A stretch of DNA of 64,000 nt from Gaiellasilicea sp963705515 (GCA_963705515.1 CAVPJV010000009.1:558001-622000), one strand, 5' to 3'. Shown: positions 8,493 through 20,872, counted from the first letter of the stretch. Numbers and translations: made by a program. The notes: generated by a model not told the origin, from the sequence alone.

Positions 8493-8498
8493 TACTAT
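8493..8498 (+). promoter_or_regulatory. Candidate -10 of a leaderless promoter for the lipoprotein gene
   Basis: TACTAT ends 6 nt before the GTG start, so transcription would begin at or within a base of the start codon. The -35 is weak (TTAGAA around 8469). It fits the TAnnnT-spacer-start pattern seen at several other genes here. Confidence 0.45.
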
Positions 8499-8504
8499 GG
8501 CCCC

Positions 8505-8979
8505 GTGTTTCGCCCGGTCCTGATCGTTCTCGCGCTCCTCGTGGCGCTTCTGGCCGCCGGTTGCGGCGGCAGCGAGCCGTCCAAGCAGGAGTTCGCCACG
8601 TCCATCGTCGCGGCTCGCAACGACGCCGACGCCGGCCTCGCCCAGATCGTCGACGCGTCCTCATTGGACGACCTGATGGCGCGGATGAAAGTGGCCGCCG
8701 TCGACGTGCGCGGCGCCGCCGGCCAGGTCCGCAAGGCCGACGCCCCGAGCGGGCTGAAGGACGAGCGTGACCTGCTCGCCGAGCGCCTGATCGCGCTCTC
8801 CGACGAGATCATCTCGACCGTGGAGACGTTCGAGGCCTTCCCGACCCAGGCCGCGGCGACACGTGCGCTGAACTTCGAGCAGTGGAACAACGGTGCAGGC
8901 CGCGCTGGCGAGCCTGCGGCGCGAGGGCATCAAGGTCAAGGCGCTCGAGCGGCACAAGCCCGAGCTGCAGCGGCAGTAG
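8505..8979 (+). CDS. Small lipoprotein, unknown function (apparent +1 frameshift)
   Basis: Predicted 157-residue secreted lipoprotein: signal segment PVLIVLALLVALLAAG followed by the lipobox Cys (LLAAGCGG), then an alanine-rich helical domain. The reading frame changes near 8892. Upstream the frame reads NFEQWNN; downstream the coherent ending is VQAALASLRREGIKVKALER up to the stop at 8977-8979. Removing one G at about 8892 restores one frame. Without the correction the frame ends in low-complexity residues at 8990. The gene converges on the operon 2 ATPase (stop at 8987). I recognise no family beyond a generic lipoprotein. Confidence 0.7.
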
Positions 8980-8986
8980 CCGCCGC

Positions 8987-10113
<1,127 letters not shown>

Positions 10114-10117
<4 letters not shown>

Positions 10118-11145
10118 CTCCCCTCCTCCACCGCCGCCGCGCCGGCGACGACCTGCGCCTCGGCGAGCTCCTCAGCGTAGTGACAGCGCGTCAGGTGCGG
10201 TGCGGTGTCGCCGATCGGGCGCAGCTCGGGGATGTCGGTGCGGCACGGAAGCCGCCCGCGCGAGAACGTGCAGCGCGGATGGAAGGCGCAGCCTGGCGGC
10301 GGCGCGATCATGCTCGGCGGCTGTCCCGGGATCGGCTTCAGCCACTCCTGCTCGGCGTCGAGGCGGGCAAGGCTGTTCATCAGGCCCACTGTGTACGGAT
10401 GGCGCGGCTCGTTGAAGATCGTGAAGACGTCCGAGAGCTCGACGACGCGTCCCGCGTACATGACGACGACGCGGTCGGCCAGCTCCGCGATCAGCCCGAG
10501 GTCGTGGGTGATCAGGACGATCGCGGCGTGGGTCTCCTCGCGCGCCGCCTTCAGCACTTCGACAATCTGGGCCTGGATCGTGACGTCGAGCGCAGTCGTC
10601 GGCTCGTCGGCGATGAGCACGCTCGGGTTGTTCGCGATCGCCATCGCGATCATCGCGCGCTGGCGCATGCCGCCCGAGAACTCGTGCGGATACTGAGCGA
10701 TGCGGCGCTCGGCGAAGGGCACGCCCACGACCTCGAGCAGCTCGATCGCGCGTTTCTCCGCCGCGTCGTCCTTCATGCCCTCGTTGTGGACGAGCAGCGC
10801 CTCGACGATCTGGTTGCCGACCGTGAGCACCGGGTTCAACGACGTCATCGGATCCTGGAAGATCATCGCCATGTCGCCGCCGCGGATGTCGCGCAGCTTC
10901 TTGGGTGACATCTTCAGCAGGTCCTCGCCCTTGTAGTCCGCTACCCCCTTCGGGATCCGGCCCTGCGGCGAGAGACCCAGGATCGACAGCATCGACACGC
11001 TCTTGCCCGAGCCGGACTCACCCACGATCCCAAGCACCTCGCCCGGCATCAGGTCGTAGCTGACGTCGCTCACCGCCTGGACGATTCCGTCCTCGGTCTT
11101 GAACTCGACTGTCAGATCGCGAATCGAGAGAATCGGGTCAGGCAC
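10114..11145 (-). CDS. Oligopeptide/dipeptide ABC transporter ATPase, OppD/DppD type (operon 2)
   Basis: A 343-residue ATPase with Walker A GESGSGKSVSM, the QDPMTSLNPVLTVG segment, the signature FSGGMRQRAMIA, Walker B VLIADEPTTALDVT and the C-terminal CAFHPRCTF and RCHY cysteine segments. It overlaps the dppC-type gene by 8 nt upstream and the F-type ATPase by 4 nt downstream, so translation is probably coupled. Complete. Confidence 0.94.
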
Positions 11146-12229
11146 GAACTCTCCGCTGCGTCGGGTCGAGCGCGTCGCGCAAGCCGTCGCCGACGAAGTT
11201 GATCGCGAGCGCGATCACGACGATGACGAGACCGGGGAAGGTCACGAGCCACCACTTCTCGAAGCCCTCGCCCTGACCGTCGTCGATCAACGTGCCGAGC
11301 GACGGGTGGGGCGGCTGGATCCCGAAGCCGAGGAAAGACAGCGCGGCCTCGATCAGGATCGCGGCCGCGATGATCAGCGTCGTGTTGACGATGATCGGTC
11401 CGAGCGCGTTCGGAAGCATGTGGCGCAGGATGATGCGGGCATCGCCGGCGCCGCTCGCCTTGGCGGCCTCGACGTACTCCTTCTCACGAAGGGAGAGGAA
11501 GACGCCGCGGACGATGCGGGCGATGCCCGTCCAGAGCAGGAGCGCCAGGATCACGCCGACCTTGAGCGGATCGCCGTTCCCGAAGAACGTGGCCGCGGTC
11601 AGGAGCACCGCGAGGCCCGGCAAGGTCAGGATCAGGTCGGTGAACCGCATCAGCAGGTTGTCGGTCGCGCCGCCGTAGTAGCCGGAGAGCGCGCCGATCG
11701 TCGTCCCGATCGTCGTCGAGAGGAAGGCGACGAAGAACGCGACCCAGAGCGACGTGCGCAGGCCGAAGATGACGCGGCTGAGATAGTCGCGGCCGAGCAG
11801 GTCGGTGCCGAAGAGGTGCTTGTCCTTCGTCGTCGGCGGCGAGGTGATGTTCGAGAGGTCGAGCTCGTCGTAGCCGTACGGCGCCACGCGCTTGGCGAAG
11901 ATGGCGACGAGGCAGATCAGGAAGAGCACGATCAGGCTGACCACCGCCATCCGGTGGCGGAAGAAACGGATGCGCGCATAGGCCCACTGGCTGCGGGCCT
12001 TCGGCTCGACGCCGGCCTGCTGTGCGATCAGGTCGGCTGCCGGTACCTCGGCGAACTCGCTGGGCGCCATTGCGATCGCAGGTGCGAGCGGCGCGATCAG
12101 CTCCTCGGGAACGGCGATCGCACCCGGGTTGCCGTGCGCGGACGCGGGCTGGCCGGCACTGAGCGACTCGAGTGCGACGTCTTCCCGGTCCTGCGCGCGC
12201 ATGTCGTCTCCCGGCGCGTGCTCAGTCAT
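11138..12229 (-). CDS. Peptide ABC transporter permease, DppC type (operon 2)
   Basis: A 363-residue permease with a long cytoplasmic N-terminal tail of about 95 residues, the first transmembrane helix at about 97-117 (VVSLIVLFLICLVAIFA), the periplasmic GTDLLGRDYLSRVIFGLRTS segment, the EAA-type loop KEYVEAAKASGAGDARII and the C-terminus NFVGDGLRDALDPTQRR. The start overlaps the end of dppB. Complete and typical apart from the long tail. Confidence 0.93.
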   Translation of the reverse strand: MTEHAPGDDMRAQDREDVALESLSAGQPASAHGNPGAIAVPEELIAPLAPAIAMAPSEFAEVPAADLIAQQAGVEPKARSQWAYARIRFFRHRMAVVSLIVLFLICLVAIFAKRVAPYGYDELDLSNITSPPTTKDKHLFGTDLLGRDYLSRVIFGLRTSLWVAFFVAFLSTTIGTTIGALSGYYGGATDNLLMRFTDLILTLPGLAVLLTAATFFGNGDPLKVGVILALLLWTGIARIVRGVFLSLREKEYVEAAKASGAGDARIILRHMLPNALGPIIVNTTLIIAAAILIEAALSFLGFGIQPPHPSLGTLIDDGQGEGFEKWWLVTFPGLVIVVIALAINFVGDGLRDALDPTQRRVRA

Positions 12230-13197
12230 AGCGCACGCGTGGATCGAGCAGGCCGTAGGCGATGTCGGCGATCAGGTTGAAGATGATGATCATCACGGCG
12301 GTCACCATCAGGAACGCCATCACCGGATATGGGTCGTTTGTGAACAGCGCGTTGACGAAGTAGAGGCCCATCCCGTCGAGCGAGAAGACCGTCTCCGTGA
12401 CGACGGCGCCACCGAGCAGCGTGCCGAAGTCGAGCGCGACGAGCGTGACGAGCGGGATCAGCGCGTTCCGGAGCGCGTGCTTCATCATCACCTTGCGCTC
12501 GTGCAGGCCCTTGGCGCGAGCGGTTCGCACGTAGTCGGAGTTGATCACCTCGAGCATGGCGGCGCGCATGTAGCGCGAGTAGCCGGCGATCCCGGCGACC
12601 ATGAGGACGAAGACGGGCAGCACCAGATGGTGCGCCCGGTCGATCCAGAAGTGGATCCCGGTGCCGGGGTCGACCGAGCTCAGGTTCGCGATCGGGAATA
12701 ACCGGTGCCCCGTACGTTCGTAGATCTGAACGACCGCCACCTGGCACATCAGCGCCAGCCAGAACACGGGCGTCGCGAGGCCGAGGAAGCTGAAGTCGGT
12801 CATCGTGTAGTCGAAGCCGGAGTACTGCCTGATCGCGGAGTAGACGCCGATCAGCACGGCGAAGAAGACCACGAGTAACTGGGCTATCAGCACGAGTTGC
12901 AGCGTGTTCTTCATCACGCGCCAGAGCTCGGGCAGGATCGGGCGGTTGTCGAGGAGCGTCGAGCCGAACTGGTTCGTGACCGCGTCGCTGGACCCAGTAG
13001 AGGTACCGCTTCGGGACGGGATCGTCGAGGTGCTTGCGGTCGATCACGTTCTGCACCGTCACCTCGGACACGTTCGGTGCGATCCGGAGGCCGGCGAGCG
13101 GATCGCCGGAGACCGTGACGAAGGTGAAGACGAGGAAGCTCGCCAGCACCAGCACGACGGTGCTGTAGAGGAGTCTGCGGATGATGTAGGTCAGCAC
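12222..13197 (-). CDS. Peptide ABC transporter permease, DppB type (operon 2; apparent +1 frameshift)
   Basis: Expected product is 324 residues. The N-terminal part (MLTYIIRRLLYSTVVLVLAS, through KRYLYWVQ) and the C-terminal part (DAVTNQFGSTLLDNRPILPE, then the transmembrane core, the EAA-type loop DYVRTARAKGLHERKVMM and the ending LLDPRVRYD) lie in different frames. They join at about 12987-12990, where one extra base (CAG-C-GACGCG on the minus strand) breaks the gene. Both halves are well conserved and the operon is otherwise intact, so a sequence error is more likely than a dead gene. The corrected stop (12222-12224) overlaps the dppC start by 8 nt. Confidence 0.85.
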
Positions 13198-13238
13198 GGG
13201 GGTCGCATCTCCTGCATTCGGTTCGTGATCCTAATGCC

Positions 13239-13279
13239 CGAGTCCCGCCCCCGCCACGTGAGGCCGGGGGCGGGACTCG
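13239..13279 (-). terminator. Hairpin between binding-protein gene and dppB (operon 2)
   Basis: Perfect 15-bp inverted repeat (13239-13253 with 13265-13279), 11-nt loop, located 33 nt after the binding-protein stop. No T-tract. Its position mirrors 5051-5080 in operon 1, suggesting mRNA protection of the upstream binding-protein message or partial termination before the permeases. Confidence 0.62.
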
Positions 13280-13312
13280 AAAGTTCCCTCTACAAGCGGG
13301 GAACCGGTGGTT

Positions 13313-14948
13313 CTAGGCGGCCCAGTCCGAAACGTTCCAGGGGCTGCCTTCCTGCGTCGGATTGACGCCGACACCCTTCACCTTGGCCGCGTTGATCGTG
13401 TAGATCGGCCGGGCGAACATCGGGATCGACGGGAGGTCCTTGACCATGTACTTCAGCTCGGCCTCGTTGACCATCTTGGCGCGCTCGTTCGCGTCAAGCG
13501 TCACCGAGACCTGGTTCGAGGACCTTCGTGAGTGCCTGGTTGCAGTAGGCGCCGTCGTTCTGGTCGCCACCGCAGCCGTAGATGTCCTTCAGCGTGATCG
13601 AGGAGGACGGCGAGCCGACCCACGCGAACAGCATGAGATCCCAGTCACGCGAGGGGAGCGTCGTGCCGAACATGACGCCACCCGTCTGGAACCGCGGCAC
13701 CAGCTCGATGCCGACGGACTTGAGCTGCCGCTGGATGATCTCGAACGTCAGGGCGCGAAGCTGGTTGCCCGTCGTCGTGAAGAACCGGAACGACAGCTTG
13801 CCGACGTTCGGGCACGAGAAGATCTTGTCGTTGCCCGCGCTCGGCGTGTCGGGACCACCGGTGCAGCCATGGCTCTTGAGCGTGCTGATCACCTTGGCCT
13901 GGTTGAACCGCCACACGGCGAAGTTCTTGTCGTAGGCGGCCTCGAACGGCTTGTACGCGAGGCTCTGCAGAGGCGGAAGGCCCTTGGCGATCTCGCCATA
14001 GAGCGCGCCGGCGACCTGCTGCCGGTTCATCCCCTGGATCAGGGCCTGGCGGACGTACGGCTGCTTCAGGGCCGGGTGACCCTTCTCGCCGAACTCGAAG
14101 TCGATGTGCTCGTAGGTGTAGCCGACCTTGGTGTCGACCTTGAACTTGCTGTCCTTCATGAAGTCCGCGATCTGGAGCTGCGGCTGCGGCTCCATGACCT
14201 GACCCTCGCCGGCCTTCAGCGCCTGGAAGCGAGAGTTGGTGTCAAGGATGTACCGGAACACGAGGCGGTCCAGCTTCATCGCCGGGCCGGCCTTGTACGC
14301 CGGGTTCTTGACGACCGTGATCTGGACGCCCTTCTGCCAGCTCGAGAACTTCCACGGGCCGCTCGAGACGGGCACCGAGTTGAGGAACATCTCGTTCATG
14401 TCCTTGCCCTTGATGATGTGGGCCGGCCACACGCCGCTCGAGACGACGCTCTCCCAGTCCGCGTACTGCTTCTTGAAGACGACCGTGACGTTCTTGCCGT
14501 TGCCCTTCGTCACGCTCTTGATGTCCTCATAGCCGGTGCGGCTGATCGGATTGAACTTCGGGTTGATGTAGGTCTGCCACGTCTGCCAGAAGTCCTCGGC
14601 GACGACCGGCTTGCCGTCGCTCCACTTCGCTTCCTTCTTGAACGTGAACTTGATCGTGAGCGGGTTCTTCTTCGCGATCGTCGGCTTTGCCGTGCAGAGG
14701 CGCGGCACGAAAGCCGCCGACGCGTTGCGGATCTGGCACCCGTACCAGATGTTGTTGAGCACGAGGCTCGTCGCATACAGGTTGTTGCCGACCCACGGGC
14801 CCTGCAGGTTCGGGGGCTCCTGGTCGTGGATGAACACGACCGTGCCGGCATTGGACTTCGCCGGCGACGCTACACCAGCGCCAGGACCGACGATCAGGCT
14901 CGCGACGAGCACCAGGCCCGCCAGAAGCCAAAGTGAGCGTTTGCTCAT
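13313..14948 (-). CDS. Peptide ABC transporter substrate-binding protein, family 5 (operon 2; apparent +1 frameshift)
   Basis: Expected 544-residue solute-binding protein. The signal peptide is at residues 1-28 (LWLLAGLVLVASLIVG), with no lipobox Cys. Family features are the PLTIKFTFKKEAKWSDGKPV segment and DWDLMLFAWVGSP. The frame breaks near 13516: CNQALTKVLE is followed in another frame by NQVSVTLDANERAKMVNEAE and the ending GSPWNVSDWAA. One surplus base explains it. A strong Shine-Dalgarno (GGAGGGG) precedes the ATG. It heads operon 2 and is divergent from the small gene at 15073. Confidence 0.87.
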
Positions 14949-15072
14949 GTATCCCCTCCGTTAACGATTCTTCCTGCCGATCTCTCCCGTGCCGAGTGCT
15001 GGCCCGTGCCGCGGTTCGAGTGCAGGATCATGATGTGTGACGTTCGCGAGCAGAGATAGTTAGGAGAGAGAG

Positions 15073-15441
15073 ATGAAACTTCCTGACCGTGGTCAAGCAC
15101 CGAGGAAGCCGGCGGACGACTTCGTCGCCGCCGAGGAGGCCGGACGGCTCTCCGAGCGGGCTGCAGCCGCCCTCGCACGGGCGGACGGCGTCGACTGGTA
15201 CGAGGAGAACGGCACCGCGATCGACGAGGCCGCGTTCGCGCTCGCGCGGCTCCGCAGGGCCCAAGCCGGGCTGCGCGGCGGGCCGCGCTACGGCGACGAG
15301 GAGGTTCGGCGCGTCCTCGAGCAGGCGAGCCCGGAATCCGTACTGTGGCTCGCGAGCCGCGCCATCTCCTACATGGACGAGACGGGCTATCCGGAAGCGG
15401 TCGAGCCCTGGTTCCAGAGCCTGCTGGATCCGCACGGGTAA
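15073..15441 (+). CDS. Hypothetical 122-residue acidic protein
   Basis: A compact, charged, mostly helical soluble protein with no signal peptide or membrane segment. The ATG is preceded by a purine-rich Shine-Dalgarno (AGGAGAGAGAG), which fixes the start. Its stop lies 4 nt from the stop of the convergent vWA gene. I recognise no family. The regular Ala/Arg/Glu pattern and tidy boundaries make it a likely real gene. Confidence 0.65.
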   Translation: MKLPDRGQAPRKPADDFVAAEEAGRLSERAAAALARADGVDWYEENGTAIDEAAFALARLRRAQAGLRGGPRYGDEEVRRVLEQASPESVLWLASRAISYMDETGYPEAVEPWFQSLLDPHG

Positions 15442-15445
15442 CGAG

Positions 15446-16411
15446 TCAGCGGTCGCGCCGCCAGAGCAGGAGCGCGAGCGGCAGGAAGATTGCGCCGGCG
15501 AGGTAGGGCGCAAGCGCGAGCCGGTTCCGCTTCTCACCCTGCACGACCGTCGGCCCGTCGCCGAGCTCGCGCCGGGCGGCGGCGATCGCGTCGTCGAGCT
15601 GGTTCTCGTCGTAGACGCGGCCGCCGAGCGTGTCGGCAGCCGCGTCGAGAATGCCTCGCGAGCGCGGATCCGGGCTGTACTGCGGCTCGGGCTGGTTCCC
15701 GTTGAAGACCCGCTCGTCGCCGTCCCAGACGTGCAGGAAGATCGTGTCGACGCCCGGCGGGCGGCGGAAGGCGGCGGCGATCTTCGCGCCGGCGATCGGG
15801 ACGCTCTCCCCGTCGGTGATGACAAAGATCAGCCGGTTGCGGACCGTCGGGGTGAAGAAGCGGCGGCTGACGATCGACTCGAGCGCGGCAAGCCGGGTCG
15901 CTGTCGAGACGAACGAGCCGTGCGGCGGCGGCCGGTCGATGCCGAGCGATTTCCTCAGCGTCGCCGTGAAGACGTCGTCGTCCGGGCTTGGGAAAAGATG
16001 CGGAAGCACGCGGTCGGTGAAGGAGGCGATCCCGACGGGCACGTCCGGGAAGGCAGCGCGGAAGCGCAGTGCCGCCTCGGTCGCCCGCGCGTAGCGGATC
16101 GGAGAGCGTGGGCTCGTCCGAGCCAGCATCGAACGAGAGGTGTCGAGCACGATGATCGCCTCCGCGTCGTCGCGAACCCGCTTGTCGGAGGTCCACTCGA
16201 GCCGCGGCTGCGCCGCGGCCAGCCCGAGCAGAGCCGCTGCGACGACGACTGCCGCGACGGCGGCGCGGAAGACGCGCGGCCCGGGCTCGGGCAAGCCGAT
16301 CGCGCGTCGGACCGACCCGCCGCGACGGTGGAGCAGCGCGAGCGCGACGAGCGGCACGACGACGCCGAGGGCGATCAGCGCACCCAGCGGCGTGAGCAGC
16401 GTGAGCTCCAT
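15446..16411 (-). CDS. vWA-domain membrane protein, BatA/BatB type
   Basis: 321 residues. Two N-terminal hydrophobic segments (residues 5-27 and 48-68) are followed by a von Willebrand factor A domain with the MIDAS motif IIVLDTSRSM (DxSxS) near residue 90 and FVITDGESVP near residue 200. A C-terminal membrane helix LAPYLAGAIFLPLALLLW ends it. This is the layout of Bat proteins, in which a metal-binding vWA domain is exposed outside the membrane. It is the last gene of the MoxR cluster and its start overlaps the stop of the TPR gene. Client proteins of the cluster are unknown. Confidence 0.85.
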   Translation of the reverse strand: MELTLLTPLGALIALGVVVPLVALALLHRRGGSVRRAIGLPEPGPRVFRAAVAAVVVAAALLGLAAAQPRLEWTSDKRVRDDAEAIIVLDTSRSMLARTSPRSPIRYARATEAALRFRAAFPDVPVGIASFTDRVLPHLFPSPDDDVFTATLRKSLGIDRPPPHGSFVSTATRLAALESIVSRRFFTPTVRNRLIFVITDGESVPIAGAKIAAAFRRPPGVDTIFLHVWDGDERVFNGNQPEPQYSPDPRSRGILDAAADTLGGRVYDENQLDDAIAAARRELGDGPTVVQGEKRNRLALAPYLAGAIFLPLALLLWRRDR

Positions 16412-17079
16412 CAGTACCCGCTGCCGGGGGCGCCGGCTCCGGCTCCGCGCGACCCCTTGCCGCCGGCCGACGGATTCTTGCCTGCAGCGGACTCCGTCGG
16501 CAGTAGGCCCTTACCCCGTTGCAGCATCAGCTGGAGGTTGTACTTGGCGTCGTCGTTCTCGGGATCGAAGGAGATGGCCTGCTCGAAGCTCGCGACCGCG
16601 GCGAGCAGGAGCTCGGAGCGGTCGAGCTGCTGCGTCCCCTGCGGCGGCGTCGAGTTCCACGAGGCGACGCTGACGACGCCGAGCAGGCTCGAAGCGCGGG
16701 AGCGGAGGACGGGATCGGGGTCGTTCGCGACGATCGACTCCAGACGCTCCGCCAACTCGGTCCGCCGGATTGCCAGCACCGGATCGGACACCGTGAAGTC
16801 GAGGAGCCTGCTTGCCCGCAACACCCGCAGCATCTGGCGGAATGCGACATCGTCCCGCACGCCGAGGACGCGCTCTCCGGCATCGAAAGGCGCCAGCGCC
16901 CTCGGGCTCCAGCCGCTGGTGGGAGCTCCGGCGGCGAAGCGGACATCGTCGTCGTTGATCGCGCTGTGCGAGCGCGCGACGTCGACCGCGACGAGGGCGA
17001 GGAACACGCCCACGACCACGCAGGCGACGGCCGCCAGAAGCAGCAGCTCACGGGGCGGGTGCGGTAAGCGGCGTCTCAC
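16411..17079 (-). CDS. Membrane-anchored TPR-like protein, BatC-like
   Basis: 222 residues. An N-terminal membrane helix (LLLLAAVACVVVGVFLALVA) is followed by a helical domain, one clear TPR-like unit (AVASFEQAISFDPENDDAKY, near residue 160) and a Gly/Ala/Ser-rich tail. The GTG at 17077-17079 overlaps the previous stop (GTGA), which fixes the start; the longer open frame upstream is not protein-like. Its position between two vWA genes matches the BatC slot of MoxR/Bat operons. Assignment rests on position and the TPR-like unit. Confidence 0.75.
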   Translation of the reverse strand: MRRRLPHPPRELLLLAAVACVVVGVFLALVAVDVARSHSAINDDDVRFAAGAPTSGWSPRALAPFDAGERVLGVRDDVAFRQMLRVLRASRLLDFTVSDPVLAIRRTELAERLESIVANDPDPVLRSRASSLLGVVSVASWNSTPPQGTQQLDRSELLLAAVASFEQAISFDPENDDAKYNLQLMLQRGKGLLPTESAAGKNPSAGGKGSRGAGAGAPGSGY

Positions 17080-17918
17080 GCCACGGCCTTCCTGCGCGAC
17101 AGCAGCGGTAGTGCGAGCCGGCCGGCGTAGCGCTCGTGTCCGGCGAGCGCGACGAGGAACAGGGCTCCGAGCAGCAGCAACGTTCGAGGCAGCGGCCGTC
17201 GCTGCGCGTCCGGCGGCTCCGGCTTCTGGACCGGGCCGTCGGCGAGCGGGGTGAACGCACCCTCGCCGAGGATGCCGCCGAAGAGGGCGCGGGCGTCGCT
17301 CGACGGGCCGAGCGCGAGCAGGCGCACCGGCGTGCCCGCCTGCTTGATCGAGCGCAGGACGCGGGCGGTGTCCGGAACGTCGTCGGGTGAGGTCTCGAGG
17401 TCGCTGACGAGCAGGATCGAGCCGTCCTTCACGTGGTCCCCGTCGAGCATGTCCTGCGCGAGCTGGAGCGCCGTCGAGATCCGCGTGCCGGCGCGGAACG
17501 TGTCCGACCACGGGCTGACGACCTTGCCGGACCCGGTCGGCGTGAGCAGCCGGATGATCGGCCGCAGCTCCCGCGACGGCGTCCCGGGCGGCAGCAGCTC
17601 GTACGGCACATCCGAGAAGACGACAACGCCGACGGGCGCATCCGAGTCGACGAGCGACTGGAGCGTGCGCCGAACGACGCCCGACTGGTCGTCGAGGATC
17701 GAGAGCGAGAAGTCGAGGACGACGACGCCGGTGGTACCGGTCGGGAGCAGCCCCCGGTCCGCCGGATCGAGCTGGCGCGCGCTCAGGACCGCGGCCGCGA
17801 GCAGGACGATCGCGCCGCCGCCGAAGAAGACGCGCAGAGCGAGCGCGCGCCGGCCGGCGGACCGGAACGAGCCCGTGTCGTGGCTGGTGACCGCCGGGCG
17901 CCTACTCAGTCCGAGCAT
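17076..17918 (-). CDS. vWA-domain membrane protein, second copy in MoxR cluster
   Basis: 280 residues: an N-terminal helix (VFFGGGAIVLLAAAVLS), a vWA domain with MIDAS VVVLDFSLSI (DxSxS near residue 68) and a later SILLVSDLETS strand, and a C-terminal hydrophobic helix. It resembles BatA/BatB but is shorter than its neighbour at 15446. The ATG at 17916-17918 overlaps the upstream gene end by 17 nt. The much longer upstream open frame is a shadow. Confidence 0.82.
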   Translation of the reverse strand: MLGLSRRPAVTSHDTGSFRSAGRRALALRVFFGGGAIVLLAAAVLSARQLDPADRGLLPTGTTGVVVLDFSLSILDDQSGVVRRTLQSLVDSDAPVGVVVFSDVPYELLPPGTPSRELRPIIRLLTPTGSGKVVSPWSDTFRAGTRISTALQLAQDMLDGDHVKDGSILLVSDLETSPDDVPDTARVLRSIKQAGTPVRLLALGPSSDARALFGGILGEGAFTPLADGPVQKPEPPDAQRRPLPRTLLLLGALFLVALAGHERYAGRLALPLLSRRKAVA

Positions 17919-18897
17919 GGGCCTCCCGTGCTCGGCGCCGACGTTCCTCTTCCTCGCGCAGGCGCTCCTCCTCGAGCTGGCGCAACTCTTCCTCGAGCGC
18001 CGAGCGCACCCGGCTGGCGAGGCTCTTCGTCTTGTCCGGCCCGGGGGCCGTCGGCGACCAGGCGAGCGCACGAGCCGCCTCGGCAAGCCCGTCCTCCTCA
18101 CCACGCTCGGCGAGCACCTCGGCGACGAGCTCGAGCGAGCGGCGCTGGTCGGCGGCGCCGTTGGCGCGCGCGGCGTCCTCGAGCAGCTCGAGCGCCTGTT
18201 CGAGCGGCGTCGGCAGCAGCTCCGGCTCCGGCTCGGGCTCCGGCTCGGGCTCGACGTGGCGCCGCGGCCAGCCGACGTAGGCCAGCGCCCCACCGCCCGC
18301 CAGGAGCAGGAGGCTGCCGCCGATCAGCAGCGCCAGCAGCAGCCCCGGCGAGGCGCGGTACGACGGGTCGGGCACGTTGGTGACGTCCAGCCGCCACGGC
18401 TTGGCATTGGCGAGCTCCTCGGGGCGGATCCTCGTGTGCACGGTCAGGACCGGGAACGGCGCCCGCAGCGCGCCGTGCCCGCCGGCGCGGTTCTGGAACT
18501 CGACCCGCGCCGGCTCGAACTCGAAGGGCAGCGTGTCGCGCTCGGGGACGCAGGGCTGCCTCAGGCAGCGCAGCACGTACGTCATCCGGATGTGCGAGCT
18601 CGATGCGGCATCGGTGCGCGTCACCGTCGGCGGCCCGACGCGGCGCCACGGCTCGAAGCCGACGCGCACCCTGATGCTGCTCGGATCGACATGGCGCAGG
18701 TCGACTGCGAGGTCGACCTGCGCGCGCACGGTGTCGCCGAAGACAACGATCCGGTCGGAAAGCGTCGCCCGCGCTCGGAGCGGCCGGATCGTCGACTCGT
18801 CGGCGCTGTCGTCGCGAAGGAGAACGAAGGCCAGGCCCGCGGCGGCGATCGCGACGAGGACGAGCGCTGCGACGGCCGCTGCGCGCCTCCCGGTCAC
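17902..18897 (-). CDS. BatD-like membrane protein with beta-domain and coiled coil
   Basis: 331 residues. It has a signal-anchor helix (AAAVAALVLVAIAAAGLAFV), a predicted beta-rich extracytoplasmic domain (residues about 40-170), a second membrane helix (LLLALLIGGSLLLLAGGGAL, near residue 195), and a Glu-Pro repeat linker (EPEPEPEPEPE). A highly charged C-terminal helix rich in Glu/Arg ends it and should form a cytoplasmic coiled coil. The arrangement and position between DUF58 and vWA genes resemble BatD. The Cys pair in LRCLRQPCVP could form a disulfide outside the membrane. Function within the cluster is inferred. Confidence 0.7.
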   Translation of the reverse strand: MTGRRAAAVAALVLVAIAAAGLAFVLLRDDSADESTIRPLRARATLSDRIVVFGDTVRAQVDLAVDLRHVDPSSIRVRVGFEPWRRVGPPTVTRTDAASSSHIRMTYVLRCLRQPCVPERDTLPFEFEPARVEFQNRAGGHGALRAPFPVLTVHTRIRPEELANAKPWRLDVTNVPDPSYRASPGLLLALLIGGSLLLLAGGGALAYVGWPRRHVEPEPEPEPEPELLPTPLEQALELLEDAARANGAADQRRSLELVAEVLAERGEEDGLAEAARALAWSPTAPGPDKTKSLASRVRSALEEELRQLEEERLREEEERRRRAREAHARTE

Positions 18898-18898
18898 G

Positions 18899-19815
18899 CT
18901 AGGCCACCACCCCGCGCCGGGCGCGGCGGAACTCGTTCCAGTCGAGGAAGGAGCCGAGCACCTCGGAAGGCTCGCTCGAGGAGAGCAGGACCGGATCGAG
19001 GTCGAGCAGCGTCAGCTCCTCCAGCAGCGCCAGCAGCCGCTCCTCGTTGGCGCGGCGACGTGCCGCCACCTCTCTCTTCGTCAGGCGGACGTGGGTGATC
19101 CGGCCGCTGCGCGGGTCGCGGAGCGGGACGACGATCCCGCTCACGTCGGGGAAGCTCTGCTCCCAGACCGGATCCTGGATCACAACCGGTATGACGTCCC
19201 AGAGGTGCTCGACGGCTGTCAGCCAGGTCTCGCGTGAGGGCGGGTCGAGGAAGTCCGAGAAGACGAAGACGAAGCTGCCGGCGGTGACGTTGCGGCGATG
19301 CTCGAAGAGGTGCTCGAGCGAGCGCTCGACGCCGTCGACCGGCGCGCCCCAGCCGGCCTCGTCGGCCCGCTCCTCGCGCAGGTAGGCGAGCCGGCGCTCG
19401 CCGCGCGGCGGCAGCCAGAAGGGCTCGCCGTCGGCATAGTCGAGATAGCCGACGAAGCCGCCCGCCTGGGCGGCGCTCGCGACGACGATGTCGGTCGCGC
19501 GCTGCATCGCCGCGCCCTTGTCGAGCCAGGGCAGCGGCGCCGAGAAGAAGGAAAGCTCGGCGCTGCGGTCGGCGACGACGACGACGCGCGGCCCCTCGTC
19601 CGCGTAGCGCTCGCGGACGACGAACTCGTCGGCGCCGCGCGCGGACGACATCCGGGCCGAGGCCGCCCAGTCGATCGAGCGGATGTCGTCGCCCGGCCGG
19701 TACGACCGCGAGCCCGCGACCTCGGTGCCGCGGCCGCGCCGCACGCTCCGCATCGTTCCGTGCGTCAGGCCGATCAGCCGGCGGCGCGAGATGAGTTGGA
19801 AGGTCTGGCTGCCGC

Positions 19816-19819
<4 letters not shown>
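18899..19819 (-). CDS. DUF58 (vWA-like) protein of MoxR cluster
   Basis: 306 residues, soluble. The DUF58 hallmark YRPGDDIRSIDWAASARM is near residue 42, followed by VVVVADRSAELSF, a degenerate MIDAS-like strand. DUF58 proteins sit next to MoxR ATPases in most bacteria and are thought to be part of a chaperone or activation complex with them. The ATG overlaps the MoxR stop (ATGA), so the two are probably translated together. Confidence 0.88.
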
Positions 19820-20865
<1,046 letters not shown>

Positions 20866-20872
20866 CGGCCCG

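Noticed and set aside
15028..15825. Minus-strand 265-codon frame overlapping the 15073 and vWA genes
   Set aside because: Serine/arginine-rich shadow frame; the plus-strand 122-residue gene with a strong Shine-Dalgarno and the minus-strand vWA gene explain the region.
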